Assembly (NCBI GenBank): GCA_963844655.1
Contig: CAWJPA010000007.1
Location: 930,001 to 994,000, forward strand
Length of the DNA stretch: 64,000 bases
From: JASHPR01 sp963844655
GTDB lineage: Bacteria > Actinomycetota > Actinomycetes > Streptosporangiales > Streptosporangiaceae
Direction of reading: 5' to 3'
In this document: piece after piece, positions 41,951 through 50,175 of the stretch
Layout of the letters: the number at the start of each line of letters is the position of its first letter
How positions within the stretch are numbered: the first letter of the stretch is position 1
The notes under the pieces: generated by a model
Told to the model about the DNA's origin: nothing
What the model saw: the letters and a program-made list of their open reading frames with translations, nothing else
Database searches by the model: none
Position numbers and translations under genes: made by a program

Positions 41951-43472
41951 ATGGCCAGATCCACGCAGCCGGAAGGTGACATGACCGACGGCGCCAAGTT
42001 CGCTCCCCCCGGCCTGACCTTCGACGACGTGCTGCTGCTGCCCGCCCATTCGGTGATCATGCCGAGCGAGGCGAACACCTCGGCCGCGCTGAGCCGTCAC
42101 ATCACACTGCAGGTGCCGCTGGTCTCCGCGGCCATGGACACCGTCACCGAGGCGCGGATGGCGATCGCCATGGCGCGGCAGGGCGGCGCGGGCGTGCTGC
42201 ACCGCAACCTGTCGGTCGAGGACCAGGCCCAGCAGGTCGACATGGTGAAGCGGTCCGAGGCCGGCATGATCACCAATCCGGTGACCTGCGGCCCCGACGC
42301 CACGGTGGCCGACGTCGAGCGGCTGTGCGCCCGGTACCGCATCTCCGGGGTGCCGGTGACGGGGCCGGCCGGAATCCTGCTCGGCATCGTGACCAACCGT
42401 GACATCAGGTTCGAGACCGACCACGGGCGCCGCGTCGCCGACGTGATGACGCCCATGCCGCTGATCACGGCGCCGGTCGGGGTCGAGCGGGACGAGGCGC
42501 TGCGCCTGCTCAGCCAGAACAAGGTGGAGAAGCTCCCGCTGGTCGACCCCTCGGGCCGGCTCTCGCGGGCTGATCACCGTCAAGGACTTCACCAAGAGCG
42601 AACGGTTCCCCAACGCCACCAAGGACCCGGCCGGGCGGCTGGTCGTGGGCGCCGCCGTGGGCGTGGGCGTGGACGCCAAGCGCCGGGCGCAGGCTCTCAC
42701 CGACGCGGGCGCGGATTTCCTCGTCGTGGACACCGCGCACGGCCACGCCCAGGCGGTCATCGACATGATCGGGGAGGTCAAGGCCAACGTCCGGGTCGAC
42801 GTGATCGGCGGCAACGTGGCCACCCGGGCCGGCACCCAGGCGCTCATCGACGCGGGCGCCGACGCGGTGAAGATAGGGGTGGGCCCGGGCTCGATCTGCA
42901 CCACCCGGGTCGTGGCCGGGGTCGGCGTCCCGCAGGTCACCGCGATCTACGAGGCGGCCAGGGCGGCGCGCCCCGCGAACGTCCCCGTCATCGGAGACGG
43001 CGGCCTGCAGTACTCCGGCGACATCGCCAAGGCGATCGCGGCTGGAGCCGACACCGTGATGCTGGGCAGCCTGCTCGCCGGGTGCGAGGAAGGCCCGGGC
43101 GAGATGGTGTTCATCAACGGCAAGCAGTACAAGCTCTACCGGGGCATGGGCTCGCTCGGGGCCATGCGCAACCCCGAGCGGGGCGGCTCCTACTCGAAGG
43201 ACAGATACTTCCAGGACGACGTGCTGCGCGAGGACAAACTGGTTCCCGAGGGCGTCGAGGGCCAGGTGCCGTACCGCGGCCCGCTGGGGGCGGTGGCGGA
43301 CCAGCTGATCGGCGGGCTGCGCGCGGCCATGGGCTACTGCGGCGCACGGACCATCGCCGAGCTGCAGGAAGCCCGGTTCACGCAGATCACCGCGGCCGGG
43401 CTGGCTGAGAGTCACCCGCACGACGTCCAGATGGTCACCGAGGCCCCGAACTACAGCGGAGGGGGACGGTGA
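41951..43472 (+). pseudogene. guaB: IMP dehydrogenase, interrupted by a one-base frameshift
   Basis: IMPDH converts IMP to XMP, the first step to GMP. From ATG 41951 the frame runs through TFDDVLLLPAHS, the first barrel part and two CBS domains to LPLVDPSGRL; the protein then continues one frame over as RGLITVKDFTKSERFPNA and on through IGVGPGSICTTR with the catalytic Cys, IGDGGLQYSGDIAKA and YRGMGSLGAM, ending at 43472. One extra base near 42561-42563 (CTCTCGCGG where CTCCGCGG is expected) explains everything; removing it gives 506 residues, the normal length. As written, translation would run on in the wrong frame to 43408. Both halves are well conserved, so the gene is probably intact in the organism and the shift a sequence error, or very recent. 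Confidence 0.85.
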
Positions 43473-43479
43473 CCGGAGC

Positions 43480-43525
43480 CGGTGAAAGGGGAATGGGGAG
43501 GCGGGCGGGAGGCCGGGGGTGGCGG
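43480..43525 (+). repeat. G-tract element between guaB and guaB3 (also at rimI start)
   Basis: A run of G-tracts including ATGGGGAGGCGGGCGGG (43493-43509) and GGCCGGGGGTG. A nearly identical segment, ATGGGGAGGTGGGCGGG followed by GGCCGGGGGTG, lies at 37045-37079 inside the start of rimI. Several runs of three to five G could form a G-quadruplex. Here it covers the guaB3 ribosome-binding region. Confidence 0.6.
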
Positions 43526-44667
43526 ACGTGACCCAGGTCGAGATCGGACGCGGGAAGAGCGGGCGCCGCGCCTACGGGCTGGACGAGATCGGCATCGTGC
43601 CGTCGCGCCGGACCAGGCATCCCGAGGAGGTGTCGATCGCCTGGCAGATCGACGCCTACCGGTTCGAGCTGCCGCTGGTCGTCGCGCCGATGGACAGCGT
43701 CGTCTCACCCGGGACCGCTATCGAGATCGGCCGCCTCGGCGGCCTGGCCACGCTTGACCTCGAGGGTCTGTGGACCAGGTTCGAAGACCCCGAGCCGCTG
43801 CTGGCCGAGGCGGCGGGGCTGGACGATGAGGCGGCCACCAGGCGGCTGCAGGAGATCTACACCGAGCCGATCAAGGAGGACCTGATCGGGCTCAGAATCG
43901 AGGAGATCAGGGCCGCGGGGGTGACCACCGCGGCGCGGCTGTCGCCGCAGCGCACCGTCCGTTACCACAAGGCGGTCCTCGACGCCGGGGCCGACATCTT
44001 CGTGATCCGCGGCACCACGGTCTCCGCCGAGCATGTCTCGGGCCAGGCCGAGCCCCTCAACCTCAAGCAGTTCATCTATGAGCTCGACATCCCGGTCATC
44101 GTGGGCGGCTGCGCCACCTACACCGCCGCGCTGCACCTCATGCGGACCGGGGCGGCCGGCGTGCTGGCCGGGTTCGGCGGCGGGTCCGGGCATACCACCG
44201 CGGCCGTGCTCGGCGTGGCGGTGCCGACCGCCACGGTGATCGCCGACGTGGCCGCGGCCCGCCGCGACTATCTCGACGAATCCGGCGGCCGCTACGTCCA
44301 CGTGATCGCGGACGGTGGGATGACCCGCAGCGGCGATATCGCGAAGGCGCTGGCGCTCGGCGCGGACGCGGTGATGGTCGCCTCGCCGTTCGCCCGCGCC
44401 GCGCAGGCACCGGGCCGCGGGTTCCACTGGGGCAGTGAGGCGCACCATCCCGATCTGCCCCGCGGGGCCCGGGTGCAGGTGGGCACGATCGGCACCCTGG
44501 AGCAGATCCTGCACGGGCCGTCGACCATGGCCGACGGCTCGATGAACCTGATGGGGGCCCTGCGCAAGACCATGGCCACGTCCGGCTACTCGGACCTGAA
44601 GGAATTCCAGCGCGTCGAGGTGGTGGTGACATCCAGTGAGCCCCGCCGTCCAGGGCGTGCCGGCTGA
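43519..44667 (+). CDS. guaB3: GuaB3-family IMP dehydrogenase-related protein
   Basis: A 382-residue IMPDH/GMP-reductase-like barrel without CBS domains, as is standard in actinobacteria next to guaB. Motifs: RAYGLDEIGIVPSRRTRHP at the N-terminus, PLVVAPMDSVV, DAGADIFVIRGTTVSAEHV and VIADGGMTRSGDIAKALALGADAV. Where IMPDH has its Cys loop (GSICTTR), this protein reads FGGGSGHTTAAVLG, so the catalytic cysteine is missing and ordinary IMPDH chemistry is unlikely. Function of actinobacterial GuaB3 is not established. GTG 43519 follows the G-tract element. It lies 46 bases after guaB and is probably co-transcribed. Confidence 0.9.
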   Translation: MADVTQVEIGRGKSGRRAYGLDEIGIVPSRRTRHPEEVSIAWQIDAYRFELPLVVAPMDSVVSPGTAIEIGRLGGLATLDLEGLWTRFEDPEPLLAEAAGLDDEAATRRLQEIYTEPIKEDLIGLRIEEIRAAGVTTAARLSPQRTVRYHKAVLDAGADIFVIRGTTVSAEHVSGQAEPLNLKQFIYELDIPVIVGGCATYTAALHLMRTGAAGVLAGFGGGSGHTTAAVLGVAVPTATVIADVAAARRDYLDESGGRYVHVIADGGMTRSGDIAKALALGADAVMVASPFARAAQAPGRGFHWGSEAHHPDLPRGARVQVGTIGTLEQILHGPSTMADGSMNLMGALRKTMATSGYSDLKEFQRVEVVVTSSEPRRPGRAG

Positions 44668-44702
44668 CCTAAACACCAGCCAGGCCCGGTAGCGTTCTGA
44701 CC

Positions 44703-46448
44703 GTGATGGCTGGGGCGGGCGTGACGGCAAGGCTGGGACCTGCCGAGCGGACTGCTGCCCTCGCCGCGCTGGCGGACACCGAGCACCAGGTGCTGGTCGT
44801 CGGCGGCGGGGTGGTCGGCGCGGGCGTGGCGCTGGACGCGGTCACCCGCGGGCTGTCCGTCGGCCTGGTGGAGGCGCGCGACTTCGGCTCGGGTACCTCG
44901 TCCCGGTCCAGCAAGCTCATCCACGGCGGCCTGCGCTACCTGGAACAGCTCAATATCGGCCTGGTCCGGGAGGCGCTGGCGGAGCGCTCGCTGCTGCTGC
45001 AGCGGATCGCGCCGCACCTGGTGCACCCGGTCTCGTTCCTGTTCCCGTTCACCCACCACGCCTGGGAGCGCGCCTACGTCGGCGCCGGGGTCACCGCCTA
45101 CGACGTGCTCGGGTTCTCGCTCGGCCAGACCAGGGGCCTGCCCCGGCACCGCCAGCTGACCCGGCGCGGGGCGCTCCGGATCGCGCCGGCGCTGAAGCGG
45201 TCCGCCCTCACCGGCGCGCTGATCTACTGGGACGCGCAGGTCGACGACGCCCGCTACGTGATGACCCTGGTCAGGACCGCGGCCGGCTACGGCGCGCACG
45301 CGGCGTCGCGGACCCAGGTCACCGGCTTCCTGCGGGAGGGGGAGCGGGTAACCGGCGTCCGGGCCGTCGACCTCGAATCCGGGGCCGAGCTGGAGATCCG
45401 GGCCCAGCAGGTGGTCAACGCGACCGGGGTGTGGACCGACGAGACCCAGGCCATGGTCGGCGGCCGCGGCACCATCAACGTCCGGGCGTCCAAGGGCGTC
45501 CACCTGGTCGTGCCCAGGGACCGGATCCATTCCACGAGCGGGGTCATCCTGCGGACCCCGTTCAGCGTGCTGTTCGTGATCCCGTGGGGACGGCACTGGA
45601 TCATCGGGACCACCGACACCGACTGGTCCCTGGACAAGGCGCATCCCGCGGCCAGCCGGACCGACATCGACTACGTGCTCGGCCAGCTGAACCGGATCCT
45701 CGCGGTGCCGCTGACCAGGGACGACGTGGAAGGCGTGTACGCCGGGCTGCGGCCGCTGCTGGCGGGCGAGTCCGACTCCACGTCGAAGCTGTCGCGCGAG
45801 CACACGGTCGCCCATCCGGTTCCGGGCCTGGTGATGATCGCGGGCGGCAAGTACACCACGTACCGGCTGATGGCCAGGGACGCGGTCGACGCGGTCGCCC
45901 ACGGCCTGCCCGGCCGGGTGGCACCGTCCTGCACCGACGTGGTTCCGCTGGCGGGCGCCGACGGGTACGTGGCGCTGTGGAACGCCAGGTACTCGCTGGC
46001 GCGCTCGTCCGGCCTGCACGTGGCGCGGATCGAGCACCTGCTGCACCGGTACGGGGCGCTGACCGGCGAGGTGCTTGACCTGATCGCGGCCGAGCCCAGC
46101 CTGCGCATGCCGCTGGCCGGCGCCGACGACTACCTGCGGGCCGAGGTCGTGTACGCGGCCTCGCACGAAGGCGCCAGGCACCTGGACGACGCGCTGGCCC
46201 GCCGCACCCACGTGTCGATCGAGACCTGGGACCGCGGGCTGTCGGTGGCCAGCGAGGCGGCCGGGCTCATGGCCGGCCCGATGCGGTGGAAGTCCCGGCA
46301 GGTGGCCCGCGAGGTCGAGAACTACCAGGCGCGCGTGGCGGCCGAGCGGGCCTCGCAGGACGCCGTGACCGACCAGGACGCGGACGCGATCAGGCTCGGT
46401 GCCCCGGACATCGTGCCGGTGGTCAGCAACGGCCTGGTCGGCGCCTGA
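44703..46448 (+). CDS. glpD: glycerol-3-phosphate dehydrogenase, FAD-dependent
   Basis: Membrane-associated flavoenzyme oxidising glycerol-3-phosphate to dihydroxyacetone phosphate and passing electrons to quinone; 581 residues. FAD-binding VLVVGGGVVGAGVALDAVTRG, then ARDFGSGTSSRSSKLIHGGLRYLEQ, the family signature; VVNATGVWTD; IIGTTDTDW; YAGLRPLL; and GGKYTTYRLMA near the end. The last ~120 residues are the helical cap typical of GlpD. Start GTG 44703 or ATG 44706. It stands alone between guaB3 and trpS. Confidence 0.95.
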   Translation: MMAGAGVTARLGPAERTAALAALADTEHQVLVVGGGVVGAGVALDAVTRGLSVGLVEARDFGSGTSSRSSKLIHGGLRYLEQLNIGLVREALAERSLLLQRIAPHLVHPVSFLFPFTHHAWERAYVGAGVTAYDVLGFSLGQTRGLPRHRQLTRRGALRIAPALKRSALTGALIYWDAQVDDARYVMTLVRTAAGYGAHAASRTQVTGFLREGERVTGVRAVDLESGAELEIRAQQVVNATGVWTDETQAMVGGRGTINVRASKGVHLVVPRDRIHSTSGVILRTPFSVLFVIPWGRHWIIGTTDTDWSLDKAHPAASRTDIDYVLGQLNRILAVPLTRDDVEGVYAGLRPLLAGESDSTSKLSREHTVAHPVPGLVMIAGGKYTTYRLMARDAVDAVAHGLPGRVAPSCTDVVPLAGADGYVALWNARYSLARSSGLHVARIEHLLHRYGALTGEVLDLIAAEPSLRMPLAGADDYLRAEVVYAASHEGARHLDDALARRTHVSIETWDRGLSVASEAAGLMAGPMRWKSRQVAREVENYQARVAAERASQDAVTDQDADAIRLGAPDIVPVVSNGLVGA

Positions 46449-46513
46449 GGCGCCGTCACCGGTGCGCGCGGCCAGGAACGGCCGTGCGGGCCAGGCCCCG
46501 TAGACTTCCGGGC

Positions 46514-47518
46514 ATGCCTCGACCCCGAGTGTTCTCCGGCATCCAGCCCACTGCCGATTCGTTCCATCTCGGCAACTACCTGGGCGCGCTGCGCCAGTGG
46601 GTGACGCTGCAGGACAGCCACGACGCCTTCTACTGCGTCGTCGACATGCACGCGATCACCGTTCCGCACGATCCGGCCGTACTCCGCCGCCGGACCAGGA
46701 TCGCGGCCGCGCAACTGCTCGGCGCCGGGCTGGACCCGGACCAGTGCACGGTGTTCGTGCAGAGCCATGTCCCCGAGCACGCGGAGCTCACCTGGGTGCT
46801 CGGCTGCATCACCGGGTTCGGCGAGGCCAGCCGGATGGTCCAGTTCAAGGACAAGTCGGCCAAGGGCGGCGCGGACGCGGCCAGCGTGGGCCTGTTCACC
46901 TACCCGATCCTGCAGGCCGCCGACATCCTGCTGTACCAGACCGATGAGGTGCCGGTCGGCGAGGACCAGCGCCAGCACCTGGAGCTGACCCGGGTCCTGG
47001 CCCAGCGTTTCAACCACCGGTTCGGCCAGCTGTTCAAGCTGCCCCGGCCGTACATCCTGGCCGAGGTCGCGAAGATCACCGATCTGGATAACCCGACCGC
47101 GAAGATGGGCAAGTCGACGTCCTCCCCGCAGGGCATCGTCGACGTGCTGGAGGATCCCGCGTCGATCCGCAGGAAGATCAGCCGGGCGGTGACCGACTCC
47201 GGCAGCGAGGTCCGCGCCGACGAGGAGACCAAGCCCGGGGTCACCAACCTGCTCCGCATTTACTCGGCGCTGACCGGGGAGAGCGTCGCCAGCCTCGAGG
47301 ACCGCTACGCGAGCGCGGGCTACGGCGCCTTCAAGCGGGACCTGGGCGACGTGGTGGTGGCCGCGTTCGCGCCGGTCAGGGAGCGGACCGAGACACTGCT
47401 CGCCAACGAGGCCGAGCTGGACAAGGTGCTCGCCCAAGGCGCGGCCCGGGCCCGTGAGGTGGCCGGCCCGACCATGGCCGCCGTGCGCGACAAGATCGGC
47501 TTCCTGGCCGCTACCTAG
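46514..47518 (+). CDS. trpS: tryptophanyl-tRNA synthetase
   Basis: Class I aminoacyl-tRNA synthetase charging tRNA-Trp; 334 residues from ATG 46514. The HIGH equivalent is HLGNYLGA; the KMSKS equivalent is KMGKSTSS. FSGIQPTADSFHLGNY at the N-terminus and FVQSHVPEHAELTWVLGC are characteristic. The frame is open upstream into glpD but only this start gives the family N-terminus. It converges on the carboxypeptidase gene with six bases between stops. Confidence 0.96.
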   Translation: MPRPRVFSGIQPTADSFHLGNYLGALRQWVTLQDSHDAFYCVVDMHAITVPHDPAVLRRRTRIAAAQLLGAGLDPDQCTVFVQSHVPEHAELTWVLGCITGFGEASRMVQFKDKSAKGGADAASVGLFTYPILQAADILLYQTDEVPVGEDQRQHLELTRVLAQRFNHRFGQLFKLPRPYILAEVAKITDLDNPTAKMGKSTSSPQGIVDVLEDPASIRRKISRAVTDSGSEVRADEETKPGVTNLLRIYSALTGESVASLEDRYASAGYGAFKRDLGDVVVAAFAPVRERTETLLANEAELDKVLAQGAARAREVAGPTMAAVRDKIGFLAAT

Positions 47519-47524
47519 CCTGAT

Positions 47525-48874
47525 TCAGCTCGCCGGGGGTTGGGTGGGCGGGTGCTGGCCCGCGGCCGCGAGGCGGCGGCGCCGGGTGAACCAGCCCGCG
47601 GCGAGCAGGGCCGCGGCGATCAGGCTGGCCACGACCGTCACCTGGATCGCGGGCATGCCTCCTGCGGCCGGCTGCGTTTTCGCGGGCTGCGGCCGGGTGC
47701 GGCTGGCCGCGGTCACCGGGAGCGGCGACACTAGCTGGCCGGCCGGCTGCACCTTGCCGTTCATTGTGAAGCCCCAGTTGAGCAGCTTCTCGCCGGAGGT
47801 GATTTCCTGCAGCGGCGTGCAGTGCAGCACGGTGACGATCAGCGTGACCCCGTTCCGTCTGGCCATGCCGATGTAGGTGGCCCCCGCCGCCTCGGTCCAG
47901 CCGATCTTCCCGCCGATGCCGCCCCGGTACTGGGTCAGCAGCTTGTTCTGGTTGACCAGCGGCACCCAGTTCTTCGGGGTGACCGGAAACCGGGCGGACT
48001 GGGTCGAGTCGTAGTTCATGAACGCAGGGCTGCGCAGCGCCTGCCGGGCGATCAGCGCCTGGTCGTAGGCGGACGTGACCTGGCCGGTCGCGGGCAGGCC
48101 GTTCGGCAGCTTGGCCACCACGTCGTAGGCCTGCAGGTGACGCGCCTCGGCGTTGATCAGCGCGATGCCCTTGGCCAGCGAGCCCGTGGCCTGGGTCAGG
48201 GCCACGGCCGCGTCGTTGGCCGAGATCAGCAGCAGCGCCCGGAACAGGTCGGACACCTTGTAGCGGCGTCCCGCGACGAGCCCGACGTCGAACTCGGCGG
48301 TGGTGGCCGCCTGGCGGCTGGCCAGCACGGTCGCGTTCGGGTTCAGCCGCGGGATCAGTGTGATCGCGGTGAGCATCTTGAGCGTGCTCGCGGGCGGGAA
48401 CAGCCCGTGCGCGTCCTTGGCCGCGAGCACCTGCCCGGTGCGGGCGTTCGCGATCACATACGCGGACGCGGGCACCGACGGCAGCGGCGTGGCCCCGGCG
48501 GCCGGGTAGTGGACCACGATCCCGCGGCTGGCCAGGTCCGTCCCGCCCACGTCCTGCTTGACCACGGACACCTGGGACGTGCCCGCGCGGCCCGCGGCCG
48601 CGTGCCGCTGGGCGTGCCCGCGGTCCTGGCCGTGGCCGGCCGCTCCGGCGCGCCCGCGCCCGGGGGCTGCGTTCCTGACCGCGGGAGCCGCGGGATCCGG
48701 GGACGGTGCGACGGCGGCCGCGTTCACCGCGTCGGCGGGCAGCGCCGTGGCCGCGGCCGGGGCGGCGCCCGCGGTCGGCCCGACCGGCGTGGCCAGGCTG
48801 ATGACAATCGCCTGCCCGACCACGGCGGCCAGCCCGGCCAGGATGACCGCCGATCCCCGAGCGCTGAGCTTCAC
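47525..48874 (-). CDS. D-alanyl-D-alanine carboxypeptidase (low-molecular-weight PBP)
   Basis: Envelope enzyme of 449 residues trimming the last D-Ala of peptidoglycan stem peptides. An N-terminal signal or anchor helix (about 8-28), an Ala/Pro-rich linker to ~100, then the transpeptidase domain with S-x-x-K (Ser163-Lys166 in PPASTLKML), S-x-N (Ser218-Asn220 in LLISANDAA) and the third motif KIG at 323-325 (GGKIGWTEAAG). The third motif is usually K-T-G; Ile replaces the Thr. A C-terminal helix (VVASLIAAALLAAGWF) followed by RRRR anchors it. Start is GTG 48874 with GGGGGAC before it. Confidence 0.88.
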   Translation of the reverse strand: MKLSARGSAVILAGLAAVVGQAIVISLATPVGPTAGAAPAAATALPADAVNAAAVAPSPDPAAPAVRNAAPGRGRAGAAGHGQDRGHAQRHAAAGRAGTSQVSVVKQDVGGTDLASRGIVVHYPAAGATPLPSVPASAYVIANARTGQVLAAKDAHGLFPPASTLKMLTAITLIPRLNPNATVLASRQAATTAEFDVGLVAGRRYKVSDLFRALLLISANDAAVALTQATGSLAKGIALINAEARHLQAYDVVAKLPNGLPATGQVTSAYDQALIARQALRSPAFMNYDSTQSARFPVTPKNWVPLVNQNKLLTQYRGGIGGKIGWTEAAGATYIGMARRNGVTLIVTVLHCTPLQEITSGEKLLNWGFTMNGKVQPAGQLVSPLPVTAASRTRPQPAKTQPAAGGMPAIQVTVVASLIAAALLAAGWFTRRRRLAAAGQHPPTQPPAS

Positions 48875-49151
48875 GTCCCCCGCGTCCCCTCGTGCCTGGC
48901 AGCACCTGCCGGCATTGATCCATTACGCTCCGTCCCGGCCGACTCCCTTCAGCAATGCGGCGCGGCCGGGATACCGACTGTGACTTTCCCCACTCCGGCC
49001 TGGACCGACACGCAGCACAATCATGCGTCATGATGCGCATAAAGGGACGAGTCGCGCAGACTTTGCCAGAACTTGGTTCGAGGGCCTAAACCGGGCACCA
49101 AGTGCCAGTCACGCGATCGCAACGGCCGGTCACGCGGTGCTAACCCCCCGG

Positions 49152-50165
49152 TCAGCCGGGCCCGTGGCCAGCGGGCCGCCGGATGCAGCGGAAGCCCAGG
49201 TGGGAGGTGGAGGTGTCGACTGCCTCGCCCTGGCGGGCGGCGGGGCGGTAGCGCAGGCAGTAGTTCGGGGCGCACAGGTGCGAGCCGCCCTTGATCACCC
49301 GGCGCGGTATGTGCGCGCCCGGCTCGCCAGCGACCAGGCTCGCCTCCGCCGAGGTGACCCGCGGGTTCCTGGGTGTGCAGCAGGCGTGCTGGGCAGGCCC
49401 GGCCGGACGGGTGGCGAAGTAGTCGCTGGTCCACTCCCAGGCGTTGCCGGCCATGTCGTAGAGCCCGAACCCGTTCGCGGGGAAGCTCTTCACCGGGGAG
49501 GTCCGGTGCCAGCGGCCGGTCTTGAGGTCCTGCCACGGGAACTGTCCCTGCCAGGTGTTGGCCATGGTCCTGCCGCGGGGCGACGGGTCGTCACCCCAGG
49601 TGAAGACCGCACCGTCCAGGCCGCCTCGGGCCGCGAACTCCCATTCGGCCTCGGTCGGCAGTTCCTTGCCCGCCCACGCCGCATAGGCGTCGGCGTCCTC
49701 GGCGGCGACGTGGGTGACCGGATGCCGGTCCAGGCCATCCAGGCTGCTGCCCGGCCCGCTCGGATGCCGCCAGTCTGCCGCCGGGACGTAGCGCCACCAC
49801 TGGGCCGGATCGCGCAGGTCCACCGGCCCACTGGTCGGGCAGAAGACGGCCGACCCCGGGTGCAGCAGGCTGGGATCGGCGTCGGGATACTGCGCGGGAT
49901 CGAGCGGGCGCTCGGCGACGGTCACATACCCGGTGGCCTTCACGAACCTCCGGAACTCGGCCACGGTCACCAGGTGCTCGTCCATCCAGAACCCGTCGAC
50001 CGCCACCCGGCGCACCGGCCGTTCCTCCGGGTAGAAGTCCTCCGACCCCATCAGGAAGCTCCCGCCCGGCACCCACGCCATGCCCTTCTGGCGCGGCCGG
50101 GCGGTGACGTCACCACCGCCGCCGGCGGCCTGGCCCGCCGGCGGCGCCTCGGTGCGGTCCGGCAT
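49152..50165 (-). CDS. formylglycine-generating enzyme (sulfatase maturase)
   Basis: A 337-residue FGE/SUMF1-family protein that oxidises the active-site Cys of type I sulfatases to formylglycine using oxygen and copper. Signature elements: WVPGGSFLMGSEDFYPEERP, ELPTEAEWEFAARGG, NGFGLYDMAGNAWEWTSDY, CCTPRNPR and the C-terminal GGSHLCAPNYCLRYRPAAR with the two catalytic cysteines, then LGFRC. Start ATG 50165, ten bases after the sulfatase stop; the frame continues further up but overlaps that gene. It clearly serves the sulfatase upstream. Confidence 0.94.
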   Translation of the reverse strand: MPDRTEAPPAGQAAGGGGDVTARPRQKGMAWVPGGSFLMGSEDFYPEERPVRRVAVDGFWMDEHLVTVAEFRRFVKATGYVTVAERPLDPAQYPDADPSLLHPGSAVFCPTSGPVDLRDPAQWWRYVPAADWRHPSGPGSSLDGLDRHPVTHVAAEDADAYAAWAGKELPTEAEWEFAARGGLDGAVFTWGDDPSPRGRTMANTWQGQFPWQDLKTGRWHRTSPVKSFPANGFGLYDMAGNAWEWTSDYFATRPAGPAQHACCTPRNPRVTSAEASLVAGEPGAHIPRRVIKGGSHLCAPNYCLRYRPAARQGEAVDTSTSHLGFRCIRRPAGHGPG

Positions 50166-50175
50166 CAGCGCCCGG

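Noticed and set aside
42564..43408. Continuation of the original guaB frame after the shift
   Set aside because: Its translation is Arg/Gly/Pro-rich noise, while the shifted frame is perfectly conserved IMPDH.
43482..43757. Short open frame starting in the G-tract element with MKGEWGGGRE
   Set aside because: It overlaps guaB3 in another frame and only mirrors the repeated G-tract; interesting for its likeness to the RimI N-terminus but not a gene.
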